The notes below the pieces were generated by a model. That model was not told where the DNA came from and did not search any database. It was given only the letters and a program-made list of their open reading frames with translations. Made by a program: the position numbers and the translations under genes. Of a stretch of DNA of 39,087 bases, positions 10,333-19,350 are shown in pieces (the first letter of the stretch is position 1; every line of letters starts with the position of its first letter). This DNA comes from Pelagibacterium lacus (GTDB taxonomy: Bacteria > Pseudomonadota > Alphaproteobacteria > Rhizobiales > Devosiaceae), in NCBI RefSeq assembly GCF_003345525.1, contig NZ_QQNH01000027.1, forward strand, positions 1 to 39,087, given 5' to 3'.

Positions 10333-11259
10333 ATGTCAATCAGTGCAGCAGACGTAAAAAAGCTCCGGGAAATGACCGGTGTCGGCATGATGGACTGCAA
10401 GAAGGCCCTCACCGAAACCAACGGTGATATCGAAGCCGCCGTCGATTGGCTGCGGTCGCGAGGGCTCGCCAAGGCGGCCAAGAAGGCCGATCGCATCGCC
10501 GCCGAAGGGCTGGTGGGCATCGCCATCGAAGGCAACCGCGCCGCGATCGTCGAGGTCAACTCGGAAACCGACTTCGTTGCCCGCAACGAACAGTTCCAGT
10601 CGATCGTCCGCAACACGGCAAAACTGGCGCTTGCGGTCGACGGCGACGTCGAGGCGCTCGCCAATGCAGCCTATCCGGAGACCGGCCGCACGGTTTCCGA
10701 GGAGCTGACCGAAGCCATCGCCAAGATCGGCGAGAACATGACGCTGCGCCGCGCCGCGGTCATGGAAGTCTCCCAGGGCGCTATCGGCACTTATGTGCAC
10801 TCGGCCATTTCCGAGGGCCTCGGGCGCATCGGCGTGCTGGTCGGCCTGGAATCGGCAGGCGACAAGGCCAAGCTCGAAGCGCTCGGCAAGCAGATCGCCA
10901 TGCATGTCGCCGCCACCAAGCCGCTCTCGCTGTCCTCCGAAGACCTCGACCCCGAAGCCGTCGAGCGTGAACGCTCGGTGTTCTCCGAGCAGGCCCGGCA
11001 GTCCGGCAAGCCCGACAACATCATCGAAAAGATGGTCGAAGGCCGCATTCGCAAGTATTATGAGGAAGTCACGCTCCTGGCGCAGACCTTCGTGATGGAC
11101 GGCGAGAACACCGTCGCACAGATCGTCAAGAACGCCGAAGCCGAAGTCGGCGCGCCGATCAAGGTCGTCGGTTTCGTGCTGTTTGCGCTGGGCGAGGGCA
11201 TCGAGCGCCAGGAAACCGACTTCGCGGCCGAGGTTGCCGCGGCTGCCGGCACCGCGTAA
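10333..11259 (+). CDS. tsf: Elongation factor Ts
   Basis: The 308-residue guanine-nucleotide exchange factor for EF-Tu. The N-terminal UBA-like part ([19 protein letters not shown], residues 8-26) and the [10 protein letters not shown] signature near residue 80 identify it, followed by two core subdomains and a C-terminal coil near [10 protein letters not shown]. Length is typical. The ATG at 10333 has AGAGG 7 nt upstream. pyrH follows after 58 bp with no evident terminator, continuing the conserved rpsB-tsf-pyrH-frr order. Confidence 0.98.
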   Translation: MSISAADVKKLREMTGVGMMDCKKALTETNGDIEAAVDWLRSRGLAKAAKKADRIAAEGLVGIAIEGNRAAIVEVNSETDFVARNEQFQSIVRNTAKLALAVDGDVEALANAAYPETGRTVSEELTEAIAKIGENMTLRRAAVMEVSQGAIGTYVHSAISEGLGRIGVLVGLESAGDKAKLEALGKQIAMHVAATKPLSLSSEDLDPEAVERERSVFSEQARQSGKPDNIIEKMVEGRIRKYYEEVTLLAQTFVMDGENTVAQIVKNAEAEVGAPIKVVGFVLFALGEGIERQETDFAAEVAAAAGTA

Positions 11260-11317
11260 CCTAGGCGAAACTCCAGCTTTGGATTCTCGAACGCGTAACG
11301 CGGAGGCAGGACAAGCC

Positions 11318-12031
11318 ATGTCCAGAACCGGCTATTCACGTGTCTTGCTCAAGGTCTCCGGCGAAGCCCTCGCCGGAGACCAGTCATATGGAATAGAACC
11401 AAAAATCCTAAACGAAGTGGCGCGCCAGATCGTCGATCTCTCCCGCAGGGGATTGCAGGTGGCGATCGTTATCGGCGGCGGCAACATCGTGCGCGGCATG
11501 TCCATCGCCGCCGAGGGCGGGGACCGGGTGATCGGCGATCACATGGGCATGCTGGGCACGGTCATCAACTCCGTCGCGCTGGGGGATGCCATCCGGCGGG
11601 CAGGGGGGCGAAGCCACGTCTTTTCCTCCGTCTCCATGCCCTCGATTTGCGATACCTTCACCCAAAGAGGCGCCATCGCGGCCCTTGAAGGCGGCGCGAC
11701 GGTGATTTGCGCCGGGGGGACCGGCAATCCGTTTTTCACCACGGATACGGCCGCGGCCCTCAAGGCGATCGAGCTCAAATGCGACGTGATGCTCAAAGGC
11801 ACCAAGGTCGACGGGGTGTATTCCGCCGATCCCGCCAAGGACCCCAGCGCGGAGCGGTTCGACGCCATCTCGCATGAAGACGCGCTGGCTCGCGACCTGC
11901 GGGTCATGGACACGGCGGCCTTTGCGCTCGCACGCGATAACGGCTTGCCGATAATCGTCTATGCCCTGTCGGACAAGGAAGGGCTGGTCGGCGTCATCGA
12001 GGGCCGAACGCCGAGCACCCGCGTGGGCTGA
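11318..12031 (+). CDS. pyrH: Uridylate kinase
   Basis: A 237-residue UMP kinase of the amino-acid-kinase fold that makes UDP for nucleic acid and envelope precursors. [10 protein letters not shown] (residues 9-18) is the N-terminal phosphate-binding lysine region, [10 protein letters not shown] the glycine loop, and [13 protein letters not shown] the substrate loop; [15 protein letters not shown] is the family's C-terminal motif. The start ATG at 11318 has GGAGG 11 nt upstream. frr begins 58 bp after the stop. Confidence 0.97.
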   Translation: MSRTGYSRVLLKVSGEALAGDQSYGIEPKILNEVARQIVDLSRRGLQVAIVIGGGNIVRGMSIAAEGGDRVIGDHMGMLGTVINSVALGDAIRRAGGRSHVFSSVSMPSICDTFTQRGAIAALEGGATVICAGGTGNPFFTTDTAAALKAIELKCDVMLKGTKVDGVYSADPAKDPSAERFDAISHEDALARDLRVMDTAAFALARDNGLPIIVYALSDKEGLVGVIEGRTPSTRVG

Positions 12032-12089
12032 CGGATCGTTTATCGAGATCGAACTGGCCGGTGGGCCACAGGTAAATCGGGAGATATTG

Positions 12090-12650
12090 ATGGCCGAAGA
12101 GTTCTCACTCGAAAATCTGCGTACGCGCATGCGCAAATCGATCGAATCGATGAAAGGCGACCTCGCCGGCCTGCGGACGGGACGCGCCAGCGCCAGCCTG
12201 CTCGAGCCGATCCAGGTCGATGCCTATGGCTCCATGACGCCGCTCAACCAGGTCGCCACCGTGAGCGTGCCCGAACCGCGCATGCTCAGCGTGCAGGTCT
12301 GGGACCGGTCGATGGCCAATGCGGTCGAAAAGGCCATTCGCGAATCCTCGCTCGGCCTCAACCCCATGGGCGAGGGGCAGATCATTCGCGTTCCGCTGCC
12401 CGAGCTCAATGAAGAGCGCCGCCGTGAATTGACCAAAGTGGCGCATCAATATGCCGAGCAGGCGCGGGTGGCCGTCCGGCACATACGGCGCGACGGCATC
12501 GAATTGCTGCGCAAATTGGAAAAGGACGGGGACCTGAGCCAGGACGATGCGCGGGTCAATTCCGACAAGGTGCAGAAGGCGACCGATGAGGCGATTGCCG
12601 AAATCGACGCGCTGGTCGCGACCAAGGAACAGGAAATCATGCACGTCTGA
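12090..12650 (+). CDS. frr: Ribosome recycling factor
   Basis: A 186-residue factor that, with EF-G, splits post-termination ribosomes. The whole length matches the family: N-terminal helix, the [20 protein letters not shown] segment (about residues 28-47), then [20 protein letters not shown] and a C-terminal helix pair rich in Arg/Lys/Glu. The start ATG at 12090 has GGGAG 6 nt upstream. It lies between pyrH and uppS as in many proteobacteria. Confidence 0.97.
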   Translation: MAEEFSLENLRTRMRKSIESMKGDLAGLRTGRASASLLEPIQVDAYGSMTPLNQVATVSVPEPRMLSVQVWDRSMANAVEKAIRESSLGLNPMGEGQIIRVPLPELNEERRRELTKVAHQYAEQARVAVRHIRRDGIELLRKLEKDGDLSQDDARVNSDKVQKATDEAIAEIDALVATKEQEIMHV

Positions 12651-12684
12651 CGGCGTGCCGTCGGACGGAAATGCCGAGAGCGGG

Positions 12685-13434
12685 ATGTCGACACAACCGG
12701 CTGCCATTGCGACCGCCAGTGCGCGGGGACTGAAAATCCCGCGCCATATGGGCGTGATCATGGATGGCAATGGGCGTTGGGCGAAGGCGCGCGGGCTGCG
12801 CCGCTCCGATGGCCATCGCGCCGGGGTGGAAGCGGTGCGCCGCACCGTGCAACTGGCCACGGAATATGGCATCGAATGCCTCACGCTGTTCAGCTTCAGC
12901 GCCGAAAACTGGCGGCGTCCTGCCGACGAAGTGAAGTTCATCTTCACGCTGCTGCGCCGGTTCATCGCGTCCGATCTCGACCGTCTGCACCGCGAGAACG
13001 TGCGCATCCGGATCATCGGCGTCCGCGACACGCTCGAAGACGGCCTCAAGACGATCATCGAGGAGGTCGAGGACCGGACCCGTAACAATACCGGTCTCGA
13101 CCTGATCATCGCCTTCAACTACGGTGGCAAGGTCGAAATCGCCAATGCGGCCCGTGCCATCGCGCGAAAGGTTGCCCAGGGAGAGCTCGATCCGGAAGCC
13201 GTCGACGAGAATCTCGTGGCGCACTACCTCGACACCGAGGGGCTTCCCGATCCCGATCTGATCCTGCGGACCAGCGGCGAGATGCGCCTGTCCAACTTTC
13301 TGCTCTGGCAGTCAGCCTATGCAGAACTGGTGTTCGTCGACGAGAATTGGCCTGATTTCGACGAAGCTGTTTTCGTTAAGGCGCTGCGATCCTACAGTGA
13401 GCGCGACAGAAGGTTTGGCGGTATCAATACGTGA
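12685..13434 (+). CDS. uppS: Undecaprenyl diphosphate synthase
   Basis: A 249-residue cis-prenyltransferase that makes the C55 lipid carrier precursor for peptidoglycan and O-antigen. MDGNGRW (residues 26-32) holds the catalytic Asp27; further signatures are GHRAGVEAVR, LTLFSFSAENWRRP, and DLILRTSGEMRLSNFLLWQSAY near the C-terminus. The ATG at 12685 lies 35 nt after frr with only a weak purine-rich site (GAGAGCGGG). The stop overlaps the cdsA start as GTGA. Confidence 0.96.
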   Translation: MSTQPAAIATASARGLKIPRHMGVIMDGNGRWAKARGLRRSDGHRAGVEAVRRTVQLATEYGIECLTLFSFSAENWRRPADEVKFIFTLLRRFIASDLDRLHRENVRIRIIGVRDTLEDGLKTIIEEVEDRTRNNTGLDLIIAFNYGGKVEIANAARAIARKVAQGELDPEAVDENLVAHYLDTEGLPDPDLILRTSGEMRLSNFLLWQSAYAELVFVDENWPDFDEAVFVKALRSYSERDRRFGGINT

Positions 13435-14306
13435 CGGAACAACAGAGCGGGACGAGATCGAAGGGCGCAAAGCTCTGGCCATTTGGTCCGGATCTGATAC
13501 CGCGCCTCCTCTCCGCCATGGTCCTCATCCCGCTGACCGCCATCGCGCTCGTTGCCGGCTGGCTGCTGTTTGCGCTGCTGATCGCACTGGTGATGGCCGG
13601 GGCCTATCGCGAGTGGGAAACCATGATCAGCGGGAAACCGCCGGCCTGGCCCGCAATCGTCATCATGGGCATGATCGCCATTATCGCCGTCGCCCATCCC
13701 ATGAACGGCGCCTGGGCCAGCACGGTCCTGTTCGGCTTCGCCCTGGCCTTTGCCGCGATTTTCGGCGGCGCGCTGCGCGGCTGGCGCGTGGGGGGGCTGG
13801 CCTTTTTCGGCACCGCGACCATCGCTTTCCTGGCCATCCGGGGCAGCTCGGGCGTCGGGGTCTGGGCCGGCGTCTTCCTGGTCTCCATCGTCTGGATGAA
13901 CGATATCGGTGCCTATTTCGTGGGCCGGATCGTCGGCGGGACCAAACTGTCTCCGGACGTCTCGCCGTCCAAGACCTGGTCGGGGGCGGCCGGGGGGCTC
14001 GTATCGGGCACGCTGAGCGGCCTCGTCGTCTGGCATCTGGCCGGCTGGTTCCTCGAAACGCCGTCGCCCTTCGTCATCGGCCTGCTGATCTGTCTCGTCG
14101 TCTCGATATCGGGGCAGTTGGGCGATCTGGCGGAAAGCGCGGTCAAGCGGCGCTTCGCGGTCAAGGACAGCGGCGATATCATCCCCGGCCATGGCGGTCT
14201 GATGGACCGCATCGACAGCCTGACCGTGGCCGGAATCGTCCTCTGGCTGATCGGGCTGGCCAATCGGGGGCTGGGCGCTGTGCCGCAGGGCATTTTGTTC
14301 TGGTAA
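13431..14306 (+). CDS. cdsA: Phosphatidate cytidylyltransferase
   Basis: A 291-residue integral membrane enzyme that makes CDP-diacylglycerol, the branch point of phospholipid synthesis. About seven to eight hydrophobic helices precede the family signature KRRFAVKDSGDIIPGHGG..DRID (about residues 239-262), which binds the metal and nucleotide. The start is GTG, overlapping the uppS stop (GTGA); the next ATG would remove the first membrane helix. In most alphaproteobacteria dxr comes next, but here rseP follows after 61 bp. Confidence 0.94.
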   Translation: MTEQQSGTRSKGAKLWPFGPDLIPRLLSAMVLIPLTAIALVAGWLLFALLIALVMAGAYREWETMISGKPPAWPAIVIMGMIAIIAVAHPMNGAWASTVLFGFALAFAAIFGGALRGWRVGGLAFFGTATIAFLAIRGSSGVGVWAGVFLVSIVWMNDIGAYFVGRIVGGTKLSPDVSPSKTWSGAAGGLVSGTLSGLVVWHLAGWFLETPSPFVIGLLICLVVSISGQLGDLAESAVKRRFAVKDSGDIIPGHGGLMDRIDSLTVAGIVLWLIGLANRGLGAVPQGILFW

Positions 14307-14367
14307 AGCGTATGTCGACATATGGGCTGTCCCGAACCGGCGGCTTGATGAACAAGGACTGACGTCG

Positions 14368-15477
14368 ATGGATTCCCTGCCGTTCTTCCTCAATTACATC
14401 ATCCCGTTCCTGGGCATCATCACGGTGATCGTCTTCGTCCACGAGATGGGGCACTATCTGGTCGCGCGATGGAACGGCATCGCCGTCGACGCCTTTTCCA
14501 TCGGTTTCGGGCCGGAGCTGTTCGGCTGGACCGACCGACACGGCACCCGCTGGCGCGTGGCGGCATTTCCGCTCGGCGGCTATGTGAAATTCACCGGCGA
14601 CATGAACGCCGCCAGCGTGCCCGACCCCGACTTCGCCGCGACGGTGGCGCCGGACGAGGCCCGGCGGTTGTTCGCCAACAAGTCGGTCTGGCAGCGCATG
14701 GCCGTGGTGGTTGCCGGGCCGATGGCCAATTTCATTTTCACCTTCCTCGTCCTTTACGCCATGTTGCTCGGCTATGGCCGGCTGACGCTCGATCCGGTGG
14801 TGGGGCAGGTCCTGCCGGATTCGCCCGCCGCGGTCGCGGGATTGCAGGAAGGGGACCGCTTCCTCACCGTCGACGGCTTCCGCATCCGCGGCTTCGAGGA
14901 CATCCAGCGCGTAGTTTCGACCGCCCCGGGTCGCGAGATCGCGGTGACCATCGAACGCGCCGGCGAAATCCGCGTGTTGTCCCTCGTCCCGGAAACGGCC
15001 ACGACCACGACCCGCTTCGGCCGCGAGCTCAAGATCGGCCGGCTGGGCGTGAGCCGCGACGTGGGCGCCAATGATATCGTGACCTACAGGCCCGGCCCGA
15101 TTGAGGCGGTCGGCATGACGTTTGAGGAGATCTGGTTCATCATCGACCGGACGCTGGGCTTTCTTGCCGATGTGTTCGTCGGGCGGGCCGACCTCGATCA
15201 GGTCGCGGGCCCCGTGGGCATGGCGCAGGTGTCGGGCGAGGTCGCGACGCTGGGCCTGTTAGCATTGGTTAACCTAACTGCACTTTTGTCGTTAAATATC
15301 GGCATAGTTAACCTCTTTCCAGTGCCGATGTTGGATGGTGGTCATCTGTTGTACTACCTCTTTGAAGCTGCTCGAGGCCGTCCCTTGAGCCAGAAGGTTC
15401 AGGACGTCGGATACCGCATCGGCTTCGCTTTGGTGTGCACGCTGATGATCTTCACGCTGGTCAACGACCTGGTCTAG
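14368..15477 (+). CDS. rseP: RIP metalloprotease RseP (site-2 protease)
   Basis: A 369-residue inner-membrane zinc protease that cuts transmembrane substrates such as anti-sigma factors and leftover signal peptides. HEMGH (residues 25-29) supplies two zinc ligands and the catalytic Glu; NLFPVPMLDGGH (315-326) supplies the third ligand, Asp323. A PDZ domain spans about residues 125-200 (from VGQVLPDSPAAVAGLQEGD). The ATG at 14368 has AAGGA 9 nt upstream. From about 15259 to 15435 the codons change sharply, with TTA, GTT, CTA, ATA and CCA clustered around the conserved LDG motif, while the protein stays normal (see finding). Confidence 0.95.
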   Translation: MDSLPFFLNYIIPFLGIITVIVFVHEMGHYLVARWNGIAVDAFSIGFGPELFGWTDRHGTRWRVAAFPLGGYVKFTGDMNAASVPDPDFAATVAPDEARRLFANKSVWQRMAVVVAGPMANFIFTFLVLYAMLLGYGRLTLDPVVGQVLPDSPAAVAGLQEGDRFLTVDGFRIRGFEDIQRVVSTAPGREIAVTIERAGEIRVLSLVPETATTTTRFGRELKIGRLGVSRDVGANDIVTYRPGPIEAVGMTFEEIWFIIDRTLGFLADVFVGRADLDQVAGPVGMAQVSGEVATLGLLALVNLTALLSLNIGIVNLFPVPMLDGGHLLYYLFEAARGRPLSQKVQDVGYRIGFALVCTLMIFTLVNDLV

Positions 15478-15602
15478 CGCGGTCATTCAAGGGGTTAACG
15501 AGTGTTGCACGATTACATGAGTGCAGATCTTTCGCCCGGGCTGGAGGGTGTTTCACCTTGCCCAGTCGACAAAAACGGGTAAAACGTGTGCACGGAGTAT
15601 GG

Positions 15603-15629
15603 GGGAATCTGCCCGTGATGACGATTCCC
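15603..15629 (+). promoter_or_regulatory. Inverted repeat in the bamA leader
   Basis: GGGAATC and GATTCCC form a perfect 7-bp inverted repeat around 13 nt, 34 nt before the chosen bamA start. Each arm contains a GANTC site, the target of the CcrM methylase in alphaproteobacteria. It could be an RNA hairpin or a methylation-sensitive element. It encloses the alternative bamA ATG at 15618, one reason to prefer the later start. Confidence 0.35.
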
Positions 15630-15662
15630 GGCACAAGTCTCACAAGGCAAGCAAGAACAATC

Positions 15663-17774
15663 ATGACCAAAACAGCCAAGCTTTTGCACAGCGTCCTCCT
15701 CGCACTGGCGCTCATTACCATTGCGCCGATGTCGGGAGTGCTGCTGTTCGGTGCGGCCCAGGCACAGGCGCAGGTCGCCGAAGGTGCCACCGTCGCGTCC
15801 ATTGCCTTTGATGGGAACAGCCGCTTCAACGACAACCAGCTCACGGCCATGGTCAACGTGGCCGTTCGTCCCGTCTATACCCAGGCGGGCCTGGCCGAAG
15901 ACGTCGCGACCATCCAGGCCGCATACCGGCAGGCCGGATTCACCAATGTCACGGTCGGCGTCACCGCCGAGCCCACGGCCGATGGCCGGGTGAACGTCCG
16001 CTTCCAGGTCAATGAAGGCGGCCGGGCAGGCATTGCCGCCATCAACTTCACCGGGAACAACGCGATTTCGGGCGCGGTGCTCAAGGGCGTCGTCCAGACC
16101 AAGGAAACGCATCTGTTCAGCTGGTTGTTCCGTGACGACGAATTCAGCGAGGATCGTCTCGCCATCGACCGTGAGCGCATCCGTCTCTATTACGCCAATC
16201 GCGGCTATCCCGACGCGCGGGTGCTGTCGTCGGTTGCCGAGTTCGATGCCGCGCGCAACGCCTATTTCATCAACTTCGCCATCGATGAGGGCCAGCGCTA
16301 CGATTTCGGCAATATCGCCATCGAGACCTCCATTCCCGGCCTCAACGCCGACGCGCTGCGCGGCGGGATCTCCACCAGCGCCGGTTCGCGCTATTCCATC
16401 TCCGAGCTGAGCGAATCGACGCAGGAACTGGCCGTCCGCGCCACCAATCAGGGCTATGCCTTCGCCGACGTCCGTCCGCGCATCGATCGCAATCTGGAGA
16501 ACAACACCTTCAACATCACCTATCTGGTCGATGAAGGGCCGCGCATCTATGTCGAGCGCATCAACATCACCGGCAACACCAAGACCCGGGATTTCGTGAT
16601 CCGCCGCGAATTCGATTTCGATGAAGGCGATCCGTTCAACCGCACGCTGGTGACCCGCGGCCGGCAAGCCATCGAGGCTCTGGGCTTCTTCTCCTCGGTT
16701 CAAGTGACCTCGGCTCCCGGCAGCGCGCCCGACCAGGTGGTGCTCAACGTCAGTGTCGTCGAGCGCAGCACCGGCGACTACGGCGTGGGCGCCGGCTATT
16801 CGACGCGCGACGGCCTGTTTGGCGAGATTTCGCTCACCGAACGCAACTTCCTGGGACGCGGGCAGTATCTGCGCATCGCCCTGGGGCGTTCGGAGAACGG
16901 CGAGACCTATGATTTCAGCTTCACCGAGCCGCGCTTCATGGGCCTGCGCATCTCGGCCGGCGTCGATCTCTATCGCCGCGTCGTCGCCGAAGGCACGACC
17001 TTCAGCTATGGCATCGAGTCGACCGGCGGCCAGCTGCGGTTCGGCCTGCCGCTGACCAATGATGTGAGCCTGTCGACGCGCATCGGCCTGGAGCAGAACA
17101 TCTACTATGACTCCAATGGCGATGCCCCGGGCTATATCGTCGACGGCATGGTCCGCGACCAGCTCAATGTCGGGTATACGCTGACCTATGATACGCTCGA
17201 CAACCAGCGCCGTCCGACCGAAGGCTTCCTGCTGTCCTTCTCGCAGGACTACACGACGCTGACATCGGACTTCCTCACCACCGAGGTGCGGGCCCGCGTC
17301 TACTATCCCATCTGGGAAGAGATGGGCGTGGTCGGCAGCATCCGTGGACAGGCCGGGGCCGTTACCGACCTGAGCGGCGGCGGTATCCATCCGGCTGATG
17401 CCTTCCAGCTTGGTCCCAACCTTGTGCGTGGCTATTCCTATGGCGGCATGGGCGCTCGCGCGGCCAACAACGATCCGCTTGGCGTGCTGGCCTATGCAGG
17501 GATTTCGGCCGAGATCGACTTCCCGCTGCCCTTCCTGCCCGAAAACTGGGGCCTGCGGGGCGCCGTCTGGGGTGACGCGGCCTGGATCGACGGGATTTCT
17601 TCTCCGGCTCACGACGCCACGGGCCTCGGCAATCCCTTCAAGTCCTCGGTTGGTGGCTCGATCATCTGGGAGTCCCCGATGGGACCCCTGCGCGGCGACT
17701 TTGCGCATGTGATCGATCCGGACTCCTTCGATCGGACCCAGGTCTTCCAGTTGACCCTGTCGACGCTGTTCTAG
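15663..17774 (+). CDS. bamA: Outer membrane protein assembly factor BamA
   Basis: A 703-residue Omp85 protein, the core of the BAM complex that folds beta-barrels into the outer membrane. A signal peptide (residues 1 to about 37) ends in GAAQAQAQ. Five POTRA repeats follow (about 40-380), including the EGQRYDFGNI and DEGPRIYVERINITGN type starts, then the 16-stranded barrel with the conserved LVRGYSYGGMG loop region (VRGY) and a C-terminal Phe after LTLSTL, as expected of an outer-membrane barrel. The start is uncertain: 15663 (MTKTAKLLHS) gives a normal signal peptide; 15618 would add 15 residues and lies in a hairpin. rseP lies upstream, as usual. Confidence 0.96.
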   Translation: MTKTAKLLHSVLLALALITIAPMSGVLLFGAAQAQAQVAEGATVASIAFDGNSRFNDNQLTAMVNVAVRPVYTQAGLAEDVATIQAAYRQAGFTNVTVGVTAEPTADGRVNVRFQVNEGGRAGIAAINFTGNNAISGAVLKGVVQTKETHLFSWLFRDDEFSEDRLAIDRERIRLYYANRGYPDARVLSSVAEFDAARNAYFINFAIDEGQRYDFGNIAIETSIPGLNADALRGGISTSAGSRYSISELSESTQELAVRATNQGYAFADVRPRIDRNLENNTFNITYLVDEGPRIYVERINITGNTKTRDFVIRREFDFDEGDPFNRTLVTRGRQAIEALGFFSSVQVTSAPGSAPDQVVLNVSVVERSTGDYGVGAGYSTRDGLFGEISLTERNFLGRGQYLRIALGRSENGETYDFSFTEPRFMGLRISAGVDLYRRVVAEGTTFSYGIESTGGQLRFGLPLTNDVSLSTRIGLEQNIYYDSNGDAPGYIVDGMVRDQLNVGYTLTYDTLDNQRRPTEGFLLSFSQDYTTLTSDFLTTEVRARVYYPIWEEMGVVGSIRGQAGAVTDLSGGGIHPADAFQLGPNLVRGYSYGGMGARAANNDPLGVLAYAGISAEIDFPLPFLPENWGLRGAVWGDAAWIDGISSPAHDATGLGNPFKSSVGGSIIWESPMGPLRGDFAHVIDPDSFDRTQVFQLTLSTLF

Positions 17775-17798
17775 TCGCTGATCGCCATAGACAATCAT

Positions 17799-17832
17799 GA
17801 AACCGCGGCGCACCATGCCGCGGTTTCTTTTT
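17799..17832 (+). terminator. Intrinsic terminator after bamA
   Basis: A perfect 11-bp stem (GAAACCGCGGC with GCCGCGGTTTC) with a 7-nt loop is followed by TTTTT. It lies 24 bp after the bamA stop and only 10 bp before the lpxD ATG. lpxD therefore needs readthrough or a promoter inside bamA; no promoter fits between the terminator and the start. Confidence 0.85.
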
Positions 17833-17842
17833 CGGGTCCTCC

Positions 17843-18865
17843 ATGATCGATACACGCTTCCATCACTGCACCGGTCCCATTGCGCTGACGGACCTGCTCG
17901 GCCGGGCCGGGCATGCCGATCTCAGGGATCGGGTGGTCGATGATATCGAGATAACCGGCGCCAGCGATCTCGAGGATGCCGTGCCGGGCAATTTCTCCTT
18001 CGCGGCCAGCAAGGCCTATTCCGCAGACCTGTCGCAGAGCCAGGCCAGCGTCGTTCTCGTCGTTCCCGATCTCGCCGCCGCCGTTCCCGCCCATGCCCAG
18101 GCGATCGTCTGCGACAAGCCCTATGACGTTTTCGTCGATCTGATCGGCGTGCTCTATCCCGACGATACCCGCACTGTGGCGCTGTCCGCCCTCGCGACTG
18201 AACCTTTGCCCACCATCGAACCCGGCGCCCGCATCAGCGCCTCGTCGGCGATCGGGGCAGGGGCGCAGATCGGAACCGGGACGGTGATCGGCCCCAACGT
18301 ATCCATAGGCGCCGGGGTCACCATCGGCCGCGATTGCATCATTGGCGCCAATGTCTCCATCGAATGCGCCCATCTGGGCGATGGCGTCGTGCTGCAGCCC
18401 GGCGTGGTCATCGGCGGGGAGGGATTCGGCTTCCAGCTCCGCCCCGACCGGCATCGCAAGATCCCCCAATTGGGCCGCGTCATCATCCAGGACCGTGTCG
18501 AGCTCGGCGCCAATTGCACCGTCGACCGCGGCACCCTGGGCGATACGGTGATCGGGGAAGGAAGCAAGATCGACAATCTCGTCCAGGTCGGCCACAACTG
18601 CCGCATCGGGCGCAATTGCGTGATTTCCGGCATGTGCGGACTGAGCGGTTCGACGATCCTGGAAGACAATGTGGTACTGGGCGGCAATGTGGGGATTGCA
18701 GGACATCTTACAATCGGGGCCAATTCAGTGGTATTGGCTCGGTCCGGGGTCACCCATAGTTTCCCGGCCGGCTCCAACATTGCCGGCGCGCCGGCTCAGG
18801 ATGTCAGGACATGGAAACGAGAGATGGCGGCCTTGAAGCGTGTGGCGAAGGGGAGTTTACGGTGA
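17843..18865 (+). CDS. lpxD: UDP-3-O-(3-hydroxyacyl)glucosamine N-acyltransferase
   Basis: The third step of lipid A synthesis: adds the N-linked hydroxyacyl chain from acyl-ACP. 340 residues. An N-terminal uridine-binding domain (1 to about 105) is followed by a left-handed beta-helix of hexapeptide repeats (about 110-290; for example [20 protein letters not shown]) and a C-terminal helix. The catalytic His lies in [10 protein letters not shown]. The ATG at 17843 lies 10 bp after the bamA terminator and has no good ribosome site; no better start is visible. The stop overlaps fabZ by GTGA. Confidence 0.96.
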   Translation: MIDTRFHHCTGPIALTDLLGRAGHADLRDRVVDDIEITGASDLEDAVPGNFSFAASKAYSADLSQSQASVVLVVPDLAAAVPAHAQAIVCDKPYDVFVDLIGVLYPDDTRTVALSALATEPLPTIEPGARISASSAIGAGAQIGTGTVIGPNVSIGAGVTIGRDCIIGANVSIECAHLGDGVVLQPGVVIGGEGFGFQLRPDRHRKIPQLGRVIIQDRVELGANCTVDRGTLGDTVIGEGSKIDNLVQVGHNCRIGRNCVISGMCGLSGSTILEDNVVLGGNVGIAGHLTIGANSVVLARSGVTHSFPAGSNIAGAPAQDVRTWKREMAALKRVAKGSLR

Positions 18866-19350
18866 CTGGTACAACTGGGCTGGAGCAGAAGGCCGACAAA
18901 GAGCTTTCGACGATGCAGATCGATGCGATTCTCAAGGCCTTGCCCCATCGCTATCCCTTCCTGATGATCGATCGCATCATCGATATCGATGGCGACGACT
19001 CGGCCATCGGCATCAAGAACGTCACCTATAACGAGCCGCAATTCACCGGCCACTTCCCGGGCGAGCCGATCTTTCCGGGCGTTCTGATCATCGAGGGCAT
19101 GGCGCAGACCGCCGGCGCCATCGTCATCAACCTCGAGAATCAGTCGGGCGGCCAGCACAGCGTCTATCTGTTGACCATCGACGCGGTGAAGTTCCGCAAG
19201 CCGGCGCGGCCCGGCGACCGGCTGGAATACCACATCAAGAAGATTCATCGCCGCAAGACGGTGGGCCGCTACGAAGCCAAGGCCAAGGTGGATGGCGTCG
19301 TGGTCGCGGAAGCGGAAATCGGGGCGATGATCGTCAGGGAATCAGAGTGA
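18862..19350 (+). CDS. fabZ: 3-hydroxyacyl-[ACP] dehydratase FabZ
   Basis: A 162-residue hotdog-fold dehydratase of fatty acid elongation. [13 protein letters not shown] holds the catalytic His, and [19 protein letters not shown] the catalytic Glu on the central helix. The start is taken as GTG at 18862, overlapping the lpxD stop (GTGA) with GGGGAG 6 nt upstream; an in-frame ATG at 18811 lies inside lpxD and would add a non-homologous leader. Placed between lpxD and lpxA, it draws on the same hydroxyacyl-ACP pool that lipid A uses. Confidence 0.96.
   Translation: MTGTTGLEQKADKELSTMQIDAILKALPHRYPFLMIDRIIDIDGDDSAIGIKNVTYNEPQFTGHFPGEPIFPGVLIIEGMAQTAGAIVINLENQSGGQHSVYLLTIDAVKFRKPARPGDRLEYHIKKIHRRKTVGRYEAKAKVDGVVVAEAEIGAMIVRESE

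Noticed and set aside
11183-11317. Upstream in-frame extension of pyrH
   Set aside because: It overlaps tsf in another frame and lacks family similarity; ATG at 11318 has a GGAGG.
14312-14362. 16-residue ORF between cdsA and rseP, considered as a dxr remnant
   Set aside because: No ribosome site and no similarity to the DXR N-terminus or C-terminus; length is within chance.
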